Source of the DNA: CAVTWH01 sp963794685
GTDB taxonomy: Bacteria; Actinomycetota; Actinomycetes; Mycobacteriales; Micromonosporaceae
DNA: 64,000 nt
Direction of reading: 5' to 3'
NCBI GenBank assembly: GCA_963794685.1
Contig: CAWCFK010000004.1
Location: 434,001 to 498,000 of the forward strand
The first letter of the stretch is position 1. The number at the start of each line of letters is the position of its first letter. Below the pieces are notes generated by a model that saw only the letters and a list, made by a program, of their open reading frames with translations, was not told the origin of the DNA and did no database searches. The position numbers and the translations under genes were made by a program. Positions 1 through 8,155 of this stretch are shown here, one piece after another.

Positions 1-633
1 ATGTCGGCCGGGGTGACCCACTTCCCCTTCGTCCGCAAAAGGCTCAACGGGAGTATTCACGGCCGTAGGATCTCTTGATAGTGTCCCGAACGGACGGCGG
101 AGTGTCAATCGATGGATCTCAACCTCTAGGCCGAGTCACGGCTTGGCAGTAAAAATGCCGACACAGCCCATCGCGAGACTAGGCGGAACAGGATACAGAT
201 GATCGAGCGATCGGGCGCTCAGCTGTCACGCGACCCTACCGGAGTGGTTCCGGGTGACTTCAAAGGAGGTGTGACGTGTTGCGCCCCATGGCAGCCCCAT
301 TCCGACAGCTACCTCAGTGCGGGCGGCGCGGAGTGAGGAGCTGGTCGAGTTGATCCTCAGCATCCACGCTGATCCATCAGGAGCGTTTGTCTGTACAGGT
401 ACCCGAGGTATGGCGCCAGCTGACCCGGAGGATCATCCGATGGCCGGTGGCAGGTTGATACGCGCAACCGAGCCATGCGGAGTCGTACGTGCTCGGCAGT
501 TCCTTACGACCCGGGCGGAGCCGGCGGCGGTGCGGTCGCCGAACCCGGTGCGGCGTGACTGCGCGGTACCTTCGCCGATCGGTCGCGCAGTGGTCTGCGC
601 TCCGATCTCCCTGGTGACTTATGACGAAATTTT

Positions 634-972
634 CAACACGATCGAACTTGCAACGTTACAATACAACTGCCGATGCGAACCGTCCAGTGAGGAGCGCGGG
701 GCGTCAAACCGTTGGTCGCCTTTTGCCCGGCCGCCATGATCGATACCGGCCGGATCTGGCCTGGCGGGGCGGCCGAGGAGGCTGTCGTCGAAGGTGTGAA
801 TCGCCTGTGTGCTACCCGATGATCGCTGCCGGGCGCGCTGGGCGAGCGAGCGCCCCGGCGCCCCGGCTCACGCCGCTCCATCGATCAGGACTGCATGGAG
901 GCGGGTGCCCGGTCCCCGCGGTCGGTCTTGACTGCACCGCTTCGATGGTGTCTCATACCAACACGATCGAAC
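634..972. repeat. Exact 14-bp direct repeat in the leader (two copies)
   Basis: CAACACGATCGAAC occurs at 634-647 and again at 959-972, with AT-richer flanks than the surroundings. Two identical non-coding 14-mers about 325 bp apart are unlikely by chance in a stretch this short. They could be binding sites for a regulator of the downstream glycosidase cluster. The regulator is unknown. Confidence 0.35.
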
Positions 973-1312
973 ACTGATCAACGCAACTGAACGCACGGGG
1001 CCATCCGATGCAGCGAGCCGGTGCGTGGTTCGCCAGCTAAACGGACGGTCGACCCGAGAGATGCGCTGATTGCGCCTAGAGTCTCGGATCCATCCGCGAA
1101 GGCCAGCCCCCGCCACCGCGATCAGGCTGGAATCACTCCGCACCCGCAGCGCCGTCCCCGATAGCACGCCGCTCCGCAACACCACCACCGGCGCATGCCC
1201 TCGCCGTGGTTGACCACATAGCGCGGTTGAGTCACTCCCGTCGTCCATTCGGGGCGTAGGCCGCGTTAGAACCTCAGCCCCGTTGACTTGCGCGACGTCC
1301 CCCGGCCGAGCT

Positions 1313-1336
1313 GCCGAAGCGCTCCATCGCTTCAGC
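1313..1336. promoter_or_regulatory. Inverted repeat upstream of the GH27 gene
   Basis: GCCGAAGCG and CGCTTCAGC form 9-base arms (one mismatch) around a 6-base spacer, about 130 bases before the alpha-galactosidase start. The size and symmetry fit a transcription-factor operator. No regulator is encoded next to it, so this is only a candidate. Confidence 0.25.
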
Positions 1337-1466
1337 GGGCCACCGATGCCGGCATCAGCAACGGCAGCGCTGCGCGATCTGGACCTGCAACGGCGGATCC
1401 ATCAGCGGTGCACCCGCAGCTGGCGCCCGATCCGATTCACGCACCCCCGTACCGTTAGGAGATCCC

Positions 1467-3056
1467 GTGCGCAAACCTCTCCGCCTCGCACTGTCGGCCC
1501 TCGTGGCCGCGGCGACGCTGCCACTCGCACTGTTGGCGGCCCAGCCGTCGGCACAGGCGCTGGAGAACAGTCTGGCCCGCACTCCGCAGATGGGCTGGAA
1601 CGACTGGAACAGCTTCGGTTGCAACGTCAGCGACAGTCTCATCCGCCAGACCGCAGACGCCATGGTATCCAGCGGAATGGCGGCAGCCGGCTACAAGTAC
1701 GTCAACATCGACGACTGCTGGTCCTCCAAATCCCGCAACAGCAGCGGCAACCTGGTCGCCGACCCGAACAAGTTTCCCAACGGGATGAAGGCAGTCGCCG
1801 ACTACGTTCACGGCAAGGGCCTCAAACTCGGCATCTACTCTTCCGCCGGGCTGACCACCTGCGCCGGATACCCCGCCAGCCTCGGCAACGAGCAACGCGA
1901 CGCCAACCTGTGGGCCTCGTGGGGGATCGACTACCTCAAGTACGACAACTGCGGCGACACCCAGGGCAAGAGCGGCCAGACCCGGTACACCGCGATGCGT
2001 GACGCGCTCGCCGCCACCGGCCGGCCGATCCTGTTCGCGATCTGCAACTGGGGCAACGACAACGTCCTGGCCTGGGGACCGGCCACCGGCAACTCCTGGC
2101 GGACAACCGGTGACATCCAGGCCAACTGGAACTCGGTGATGAGTATCGTCGACGCCCAACCCGGCTGGGCCGGCGCGGCCAAACCCGGCGCCTGGAACGA
2201 CCCAGACATGCTGGAAGTCGGCAACGGCCTGTCCGACACCGAGTCGCGGGCGCACTTCAGCTTGTGGGCGCTGCTCAACGCCCCGCTGATCGCCGGCAAC
2301 GACATCCGCACCATGAGCGCCACCACCCGGACGATCCTGACCAACACGGATGTCATTGCGGTGAACCAGGACTGGGGTGGCCGGCAGGGCAACCGGGTCG
2401 TCGACAACGGCAACACCGAAGTGTGGACCAAGCCCATGTCGAACGGGTCGATGGCGGTCGTCCTGCTCAACCGCAACACCGGCACGTCCACGATCAGCAC
2501 AACCGCGGCCCAGATCGGATTGGGCTCGGCGTCCAGCTACACCGTGCGTGACCTGTGGGCGCACACCAGCAGCACCACCGGCGGATCCATCAGCGCATCG
2601 GTGCCCGGACACGGCGCCGCCATGTACATCGTGAGCGGTGGCGGAATTCCCACCACGAGCCCCGGCATGACATTCCGGCTGCGCGGACAGGGCTCGGGCC
2701 GTTGCCTGGACATCACCGGCGCATCTCAGGCCAACGGCACCCTCGCCGAGATCTGGGACTGCAGCACTGGCGCCAACCAGTCGTTCAGCCTGACCGCGGC
2801 CGGGGAGCTGCGCACCTACAACGGAACCAAGTGCCTGGACGTATACAACCAGAGCACGACCAACGGCGCCGCGGTCGAGATCTGGGACTGCAACGGCCAG
2901 ACCAACCAGCAGTTCCGGCTCAACACCGACGGCACCATCACCGCCGTCGGCGCGAACAAGTGCCTGGACGTCACCGGCGCCGGCACCGCCAACGGCACCA
3001 AGGTCGAGATCTGGGACTGCAACGGCGGCAGCAACCAGAAGTGGGCCAAGGCCTGA
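1467..3056 (+). CDS. Secreted GH27 alpha-galactosidase with C-terminal CBM13
   Basis: Predicted exo-acting alpha-galactosidase that removes terminal alpha-1,6-galactose from galactomannan or raffinose-type sugars outside the cell. A signal peptide ends near residue 31 (AQA). The GH27 barrel opens with MGWNDWNSFG (42-51). The nucleophile should be D160 in YLKYDNC and the acid/base D216 in WRTTGDI, a 56-residue spacing matching plant GH27 enzymes. A beta-sandwich follows, then a three-fold ricin-B (CBM13) module from about residue 400 with repeated CLDV and WDCNGG motifs. The start is GTG with GGAG just upstream. It is the first of five secreted enzymes and has its own downstream hairpin, so it is probably monocistronic. 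Confidence 0.95.
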   Translation: MRKPLRLALSALVAAATLPLALLAAQPSAQALENSLARTPQMGWNDWNSFGCNVSDSLIRQTADAMVSSGMAAAGYKYVNIDDCWSSKSRNSSGNLVADPNKFPNGMKAVADYVHGKGLKLGIYSSAGLTTCAGYPASLGNEQRDANLWASWGIDYLKYDNCGDTQGKSGQTRYTAMRDALAATGRPILFAICNWGNDNVLAWGPATGNSWRTTGDIQANWNSVMSIVDAQPGWAGAAKPGAWNDPDMLEVGNGLSDTESRAHFSLWALLNAPLIAGNDIRTMSATTRTILTNTDVIAVNQDWGGRQGNRVVDNGNTEVWTKPMSNGSMAVVLLNRNTGTSTISTTAAQIGLGSASSYTVRDLWAHTSSTTGGSISASVPGHGAAMYIVSGGGIPTTSPGMTFRLRGQGSGRCLDITGASQANGTLAEIWDCSTGANQSFSLTAAGELRTYNGTKCLDVYNQSTTNGAAVEIWDCNGQTNQQFRLNTDGTITAVGANKCLDVTGAGTANGTKVEIWDCNGGSNQKWAKA

Positions 3057-3104
3057 CCGACCGGCGGTACCACCGCGCGGTGACGGTGAGCGGCGCGGTC
3101 AACG

Positions 3105-3134
3105 TGGTACCGGCACCGTCGGGTGCCGGTACCA
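3105..3134 (+). terminator. Hairpin after the GH27 gene
   Basis: A perfect 13-bp stem (3105-3117 with 3122-3134) closes a GTCG loop about 50 bases after the stop. There is no T-tract, as is usual for terminators in very G+C-rich actinomycetes. Confidence 0.65.
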
Positions 3135-3260
3135 GCAACGGAACACCGGCCGGGTGACCGGCTGGACAGGATCTTCCTCAGGACGGCGACCGGGCCTCCG
3201 TCGTGATCGGCGATGAGGTGTCGAACCTGAGATGAAGTCGGCATCAGAGATGGAGGACAA

Positions 3261-4727
3261 ATGACTGTACGTGGGCGCCTGCGGCGCCTTGCCGTGGTTG
3301 GCGCGACCGCCGCCGTGCTGTTGGGGTCGCTGGCCGTGTATGTGGCGACCGGCGCACCGGCGCAGGCCGCGACCAGCCAGTTCCGGGGGGTCAACTGGGC
3401 GGACACCCGGGACAACTTCCTCTATGACGAGAACGTCCCGATCGGGCTGTCGAAATCAGACAGCTACGCGACGACGTACACGAAATCCACCGCGATCCTC
3501 AGGGGATTCCAGAACTTCGGCTCCAACACCATCCGGTTCGGGATCAACCCGCAGACCACGTCGTCGGCCTGGTGGGGCAGCCTGACCGCGGCGTACGACG
3601 CGGCCAGCGCGATGGGCATGAACGTGATGATCGCGCCCTGGCCACCAACCGGTGGCCGGATCAGCGACATGAACGCGTTCTACACGATGTGGGACACGGT
3701 CATCGCCAAGTACGGAAGCAACAGCCGGTTCTACTTCGACATCGTCAACGAACCGTGGGGATACAGCGCGACTGAGCTGACCAACCTCGCGGCCGCGTTC
3801 CTGCAGCGCTACTCGAGCATCCCGCGCGGCCGGATCGTGGTACCGGGACTCTATTCGGATATCGACCTGTGCGCCGTGGGCAGCGATTCCCGGCTGAACG
3901 GAACCCTGCTGTCGATCCACATGTACACGCTGGGCGGCGAAACCCACCCGACCGAGGCGGACTGGGTCAACAGCTTCAAGGCCCGCCTGTGCGGACACGC
4001 CGACCGGGCCGTCCTCACCGAGTTCGGGGTGCCGATGAACACCGGCGTGAACTACAACGGCCCCCGCGACGGCAACAACAACGTGTCGTACTACTACGCG
4101 CTCACCGACACGGTACGAGAGCTGGGCATGGGCTCGCTGTTGTGGACCGGCGTGAAGGAAGCCAACCAGACGCAGGGACCCGGCCCGTGCTTCAACGCCT
4201 CCTGCGCGATCACGTCACTGACCGGCAGCGGCACCAACCTGTCGCTGACCATCACCAACCAGTCCGGACTCGACCGGCTCCGGCACGGCTGGGGACTCGA
4301 CGGCTCCCAGTCCCCACCGCCTTCGTCCACGTCGACCGGCTCCACTGGTGTGCTGCGGGGGGTCGGCTCCAACCGGTGCCTCGACGTACCCGGGGCCGCT
4401 ACCGCAAACGGCACGCTGTTGACGATCTGGGACTGCAACGGCGGAACGAACCAGCGTTGGGCCGCGCTGTCCAACGGCGCCCTGCAGGTGTACGGCAACA
4501 AGTGCCTCGATGTCCCCGGTCACGCCACGGCCGCGGGCACCAGGGTGCAGATCTGGGACTGCAACGGCGGCGCCAACCAGCAATGGACCCTCAACGGTGA
4601 CGGGACGGTCGTCGGCCGCGAATCCGGGCTGTGCCTCGACGTCACCGGCGCGGGCACCGCCAACAACACCGCGGTGGAGATCTGGAACTGCGCCGGCGGC
4701 AGTAACCAGAAGTGGACTCGCCAATAA
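3261..4727 (+). CDS. Secreted GH5 endoglycanase with C-terminal CBM13
   Basis: Retaining endo-beta-glycanase of family GH5, probably a cellulase or beta-mannanase. The sequence does not settle which. The signal peptide ends near residue 36 (AQA). The mature enzyme starts with FRGVNWADTRDN, has the acid/base E164 in DIVNEPWG and the nucleophile E254 in VLTEFGVP. A serine/threonine/proline linker leads to a ricin-B module from about residue 360 with three QxW-type repeats. The start ATG has GGAGGA 5-10 bases upstream. It sits 204 bp after the GH27 stop, beyond a terminator hairpin, so it should have its own promoter. If it is a mannanase, it would complement the neighbouring alpha-galactosidase on galactomannan. 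Confidence 0.93.
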   Translation: MTVRGRLRRLAVVGATAAVLLGSLAVYVATGAPAQAATSQFRGVNWADTRDNFLYDENVPIGLSKSDSYATTYTKSTAILRGFQNFGSNTIRFGINPQTTSSAWWGSLTAAYDAASAMGMNVMIAPWPPTGGRISDMNAFYTMWDTVIAKYGSNSRFYFDIVNEPWGYSATELTNLAAAFLQRYSSIPRGRIVVPGLYSDIDLCAVGSDSRLNGTLLSIHMYTLGGETHPTEADWVNSFKARLCGHADRAVLTEFGVPMNTGVNYNGPRDGNNNVSYYYALTDTVRELGMGSLLWTGVKEANQTQGPGPCFNASCAITSLTGSGTNLSLTITNQSGLDRLRHGWGLDGSQSPPPSSTSTGSTGVLRGVGSNRCLDVPGAATANGTLLTIWDCNGGTNQRWAALSNGALQVYGNKCLDVPGHATAAGTRVQIWDCNGGANQQWTLNGDGTVVGRESGLCLDVTGAGTANNTAVEIWNCAGGSNQKWTRQ

Positions 4728-4742
4728 CTGGTGGGCAACAAC

Positions 4743-4774
4743 GGGCCGGGTGCCGTCGCAGCGGCACCCGGCCC
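4743..4774 (+). terminator. Hairpin after the GH5 gene
   Basis: A perfect 13-bp G+C-rich stem (4743-4755 with 4762-4774) around a 6-base loop, 15 bases after the stop codon. Confidence 0.7.
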
Positions 4775-4980
4775 ACCGGAGTCTGTGTCGTGCACCGCTG
4801 TCGTCCCCCCACCGCCTGACCCAAAGAGAGTGGCATCAGCGTCGCTCAGCGTGTGCCAGGAACAACCAGGCTGTCCATTGCGCGACCATTCTCGCGTGAC
4901 TCCCGGATAGCCAGTTTCGCATGCGCGAATGCAGCGGGAAGGCCGTCGAAAGCGATTGATCACCGCCAATAAATTATGCC

Positions 4981-5010
4981 TTGACACGCGCCGATGTGAA
5001 CGCAAACATC
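4981..5010 (+). promoter_or_regulatory. Promoter and LacI-like operator upstream of the GH43 gene
   Basis: A consensus -35 TTGACA (4981-4986) is followed 17 bases later by AAACAT, a weak -10. Overlapping the spacer and -10 is GATGTGAACGCAAACATC (4993-5010), an imperfect palindrome with GATGT/ACATC arms and a central CG. It resembles LacI-family operators, where repressor binding would block the promoter. It lies about 90 bases before the start of the arabinanase. Confidence 0.4.
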
Positions 5011-5098
5011 GACCAGCAACACGGGCGTAACAATCGCCCGACCGGCTCGGCGAAAATACGAATGTCCCGGGCCGGGCTCCAATCGGATGGAGGACGTT

Positions 5099-6598
5099 AT
5101 GAAACTGCCTGGCGAAAGACCGCGCTCGCGGTGGCGTGGCCGGCGGCGCTTGTGGTCGGTCACGGGTCTGGCCGTGGTGGTGTTGGCCGGGGCTGGTGCG
5201 GTGACCGGGTTGCCGTCGGCGTCGGCGGCCACTGTGGACACCGCGGGCTCGTATGTGTTCGTGAACCGCAACAGTGGCAAGGCGATGGACCTGTACAACT
5301 GGTCGACGGCGGAGAACGCGCCGGTGAACCAGTGGACGCGCAACGATCTGGCGGTGCAGCAGTGGCAGTTCGTGGACTCCGGCGGCGGGTTCTACCGGGT
5401 CCGGTCGCGGCACTCCGGCAAGGTGCTGGAGCTGCCGAACGGCGCTGACGGCACCCAGTTGGTGCAGACGACCGACCGTGGTGCGACGACGCAGCAGTTC
5501 CGGTTGCAGGACTCCGCCGGCGGGTACGTCCGTTTCGTCAACCGGCAGTCGGGCAAGGTCATCGACGTGTGGGAGCGGTCCACCGCTGACGGTGGCCGGC
5601 TGGCCGCCTACCCGGACTCGGACGGCGTCAACCAGCAGTGGCAGCTGATCCGCCTCGGCGGCACCACCCCCACCACCCCCGGTGGCAGCACCTCGCCGAC
5701 ACCTGGCACGCCACCCGCGTCGTACCCGCAGCCGAACCGGGTCGCCGGCGACACCGGCGTGCACGACCCCAGCGTGGTCAAGCGGCCCGACGGCGGCTAC
5801 CTGGTCGCACACACCGGCGACAACATCGCCCTGAAGACCTCCACCGACCGGGTCACCTTCCGCAACGCCGGCACCGTGTTCCCCGGCGGGGCGTCCTGGA
5901 CCACGACCTACACCGGTGGGGCACGGAACCTGTGGGCGCCTGACCTGTCCTACCACAACGGCCGCTACTACCTGTACTACTCGGCCTCGACGTTCGGCTC
6001 CAACCGGTCCGCGATCTTCCTGGCCACCAGCACCACCGGCGCGTCCGGTAGCTGGACCAACCAGGGCCTTGTCGTGGAATCCCGGACCTCGGACAACTTC
6101 AACGCCATCGACCCGAACCTGCTCGTCGACGACCAGGGTCGCTGGTGGCTGACCTTCGGCTCGTTCTGGTCCGGGATCAAGCTGATCGCGCTGGACCCGG
6201 CCACCGGCCGCCGATCCGGCACCGCGATGAACAGCCTCGCCAGCTACGGCCCCGGCATCGAAGCGCCGTTCATCGTCAAACGCGGCTCCTGGTACTACCT
6301 GTACGTCTCGTTCGACCGGTGCTGCCAGGGCGCCGCCAGCACCTACCGCGTGATGGTCGGCCGGTCGGCGAACCCGACCGGACCGTACATCGACCGGACC
6401 GGACGGGACATGCTCTCCGGCGGCGGGACCCAGATTCTCGCCTCGCACGGCAGCATCCACGGCCCAGGTCACGAGGCAGTCCTCGCCGACACCGACGGCG
6501 ACCAGCTCTTCTACCACTACTACGCCGACAACGGCGCGTCGTGGCTCGGCATCAACCGGATCGGCTACGACGCCGCCGCCTGGCCCTACGTCTACTGA
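5099..6598 (+). CDS. Secreted endo-arabinanase-like GH43 with N-terminal ricin-type lectin module
   Basis: Predicted alpha-1,5-L-arabinanase acting on arabinan side chains of pectin. I place the start at ATG 5099 because GGAGG (5089-5093) lies 5 bases upstream; an in-frame ATG at 5087 would put the ribosome site inside the gene. A signal peptide ends near residue 43 (ASA). A ricin-like module (about 45-175, motifs FVNRNSGK and QQWQ) and a Thr/Pro linker precede the five-bladed GH43 domain. Its catalytic triad is base D223 in GVHDPS, D338 in NAIDPNLL and acid E388 in GIEAPF. The WAPDLSYHNGRYYLYYS and DRCCQG segments are typical of arabinanases. Unlike its neighbours, the lectin module is at the N-terminus. 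Confidence 0.93.
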   Translation: MKLPGERPRSRWRGRRRLWSVTGLAVVVLAGAGAVTGLPSASAATVDTAGSYVFVNRNSGKAMDLYNWSTAENAPVNQWTRNDLAVQQWQFVDSGGGFYRVRSRHSGKVLELPNGADGTQLVQTTDRGATTQQFRLQDSAGGYVRFVNRQSGKVIDVWERSTADGGRLAAYPDSDGVNQQWQLIRLGGTTPTTPGGSTSPTPGTPPASYPQPNRVAGDTGVHDPSVVKRPDGGYLVAHTGDNIALKTSTDRVTFRNAGTVFPGGASWTTTYTGGARNLWAPDLSYHNGRYYLYYSASTFGSNRSAIFLATSTTGASGSWTNQGLVVESRTSDNFNAIDPNLLVDDQGRWWLTFGSFWSGIKLIALDPATGRRSGTAMNSLASYGPGIEAPFIVKRGSWYYLYVSFDRCCQGAASTYRVMVGRSANPTGPYIDRTGRDMLSGGGTQILASHGSIHGPGHEAVLADTDGDQLFYHYYADNGASWLGINRIGYDAAAWPYVY

Positions 6599-6603
6599 CA
6601 CGA

Positions 6604-6641
6604 ACTTCCCGGTGGACGCCCGCGAACGTCCACCGGGAAGT
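6604..6641 (+). terminator. Hairpin after the GH43 gene
   Basis: A perfect 15-bp stem (6604-6618 with 6627-6641) and an 8-base loop, starting six bases after the stop codon. Confidence 0.75.
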
Positions 6642-6737
6642 GTCGGCCAACCCGCCTGTACTGCACCGCCTGACTTCCCCGTCGACCGCGGGCGGATGGG
6701 ACACCCGTCCTTCGAATCAACACAAGGAGTGATGTTC

Positions 6738-8069
6738 ATGCAACGACGGAATTTCCTGAGGCTGGGCGCTGCCGGTGCGGTGAGTGTCGGCGCGGCGGCC
6801 TGGCTCGGTACCTGGCAGGCCAACGCCGGCACCGCCGCCGCGCTGCGGGCGGCGCCGACCACCCCGTTCGCGGTGGGTGTGCGCCAGTACACCTGGATGC
6901 GCGGTACCCGCCAGATCATCGCCTCTGTGTACTACCCCGCCACCGGCGCGGCCGGCGGCAACGCCGTAACCAACGCGCCCGTAGCCCCGGGCGTGTTCCC
7001 CGTCTGCGAGTACACGCACGGCGCCGGCGCCAGCCCGCAGGGTGGCTTCGGGCAGATCCGCCCGCTGGTCGCGGCCGGCTTCATCGTCCCGGCTCCCAAC
7101 TTCCACAGTGCCAGCGTCGGCGATGCGTCCAACGGCAACCTGCCCAAGGACGTCTCGGAGGTCCTCACCCGCACCCTGGCCCTGAACACCGGCAGTGACC
7201 CGCTGGCCGGCCACATCGACACAGCGGCCGGCATCGGCGTGTCCGGCTACTCCATGGGCGGCATGACGACCAACGCGTTGCTCACCACCTACCCCGACCC
7301 TCGCATCACCGTGGCGGTGCCCATCTCCTGCGTCAGAATGGGCGGCCCGAGCAGCACGGTCCGTGCCAAGGTCCTGTTCATCCACGGCGACCGGGATCAG
7401 GTCTGCGCGTACTCCTCCGCCCATCAGTCGTATTCGGAGATGCCCGCCCCCAAGGGCTTCCTCACCTTCATCGGCGCCGACCACGGCGGCACCGGTTGGG
7501 GCAACACCAGCACCGTGGCCATGCGGACCATGGTCGACTGGATGCGGTGGGGCCTGTACGGCGACCTCGCCGCCCGCGACCGCCTCACCGCCGACGCCAC
7601 GTCGTCGTCCAGCCGGTGGGAGTTCGTGCCGGATTCGACCGAGCCGCCGCCGGCCTCGACGTATGTCAACCTGGTGGCGCAGCACAGCGGCAAGGTCGCT
7701 GAGATCACCGGTGCCTCGACCGTGGCCGGGGCCGGTCTCGCGCAGTGGACCAGCAACGGCGGGCAGCATCAGCAGTTCGCGTTCATCGACGCCGGCGGCG
7801 GTTACGTCCGGGTCAAGGCCCGGCACAGCGGCCTGGTCCTGCAGGTCGCGAGCAACGCCAGCGGCGCGGACATCACCCAGCAGCCCGACACCAACGCCGC
7901 CGGCCAGCAGTGGCAGATCACCGACCAGGGCGGCACGGTCAGCCTCATCAACCGCCAGTCCGGCCTGGCCTGGGACGTGTGGCAGCACTCCACCGCCGAC
8001 GGCGCCCGCATCTCCCAGTACGCCTACTCCGGCAACCCCAACCAGCGCTTCACCCGCCGACCCGTCTAA
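6738..8069 (+). CDS. Tat-exported alpha/beta hydrolase with C-terminal ricin-type lectin module
   Basis: Extracellular serine hydrolase of the dienelactone hydrolase/PAF-acetylhydrolase-like group, probably an esterase removing ester groups from plant polysaccharides. The substrate is inferred from context only. ATG 6738 is preferred because AAGGAG (6724-6729) sits 8 bases upstream; ATG 6732 is too close. The N-terminus QRRNFLRLGAAGA is a twin-arginine signal, implying export in folded form. Catalytic residues are S172 in GYSMGG, D218 or D220 in HGDRD, and H249 in GADHGG. A ricin-like domain from about residue 310 (LVAQHSGKVAEI, NRQSGLAWDVW) closely resembles the lectin module of the preceding GH43 enzyme, so the two may target the same surface. 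Confidence 0.85.
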   Translation: MQRRNFLRLGAAGAVSVGAAAWLGTWQANAGTAAALRAAPTTPFAVGVRQYTWMRGTRQIIASVYYPATGAAGGNAVTNAPVAPGVFPVCEYTHGAGASPQGGFGQIRPLVAAGFIVPAPNFHSASVGDASNGNLPKDVSEVLTRTLALNTGSDPLAGHIDTAAGIGVSGYSMGGMTTNALLTTYPDPRITVAVPISCVRMGGPSSTVRAKVLFIHGDRDQVCAYSSAHQSYSEMPAPKGFLTFIGADHGGTGWGNTSTVAMRTMVDWMRWGLYGDLAARDRLTADATSSSSRWEFVPDSTEPPPASTYVNLVAQHSGKVAEITGASTVAGAGLAQWTSNGGQHQQFAFIDAGGGYVRVKARHSGLVLQVASNASGADITQQPDTNAAGQQWQITDQGGTVSLINRQSGLAWDVWQHSTADGARISQYAYSGNPNQRFTRRPV

Positions 8070-8155
8070 CCACCACCCGTCCGGCGGCTGCCCGCCGCCG
8101 GCTGCGCCATCAGCAGAACCCGGCGCATCCCCGCACCGAAAGAGGTACGTCAACC

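Larger units (their letters stand above)
1..1466. other. Long leader region without a confident gene
   Basis: About 1.5 kb precede the first secreted glycosidase. No frame on either strand reads like a known family, and the short open frames have no good start context. The one well-formed translation signal is an AAAGGAGGTG Shine-Dalgarno at 262-271, followed by a GTG at 276. That start opens only 25 codons (stop 351-353), so it is either a leader peptide or the stump of a lost gene. A 14-bp exact repeat lies at 634-647 and 959-972. Confidence 0.4.

Noticed and set aside
4520..6919. Open frame of 799 codons on the minus strand
   Set aside because: It runs antisense through GH5 and GH43 coding sequence and intergenic hairpins and has no family resemblance. 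It is a G+C-driven shadow frame.
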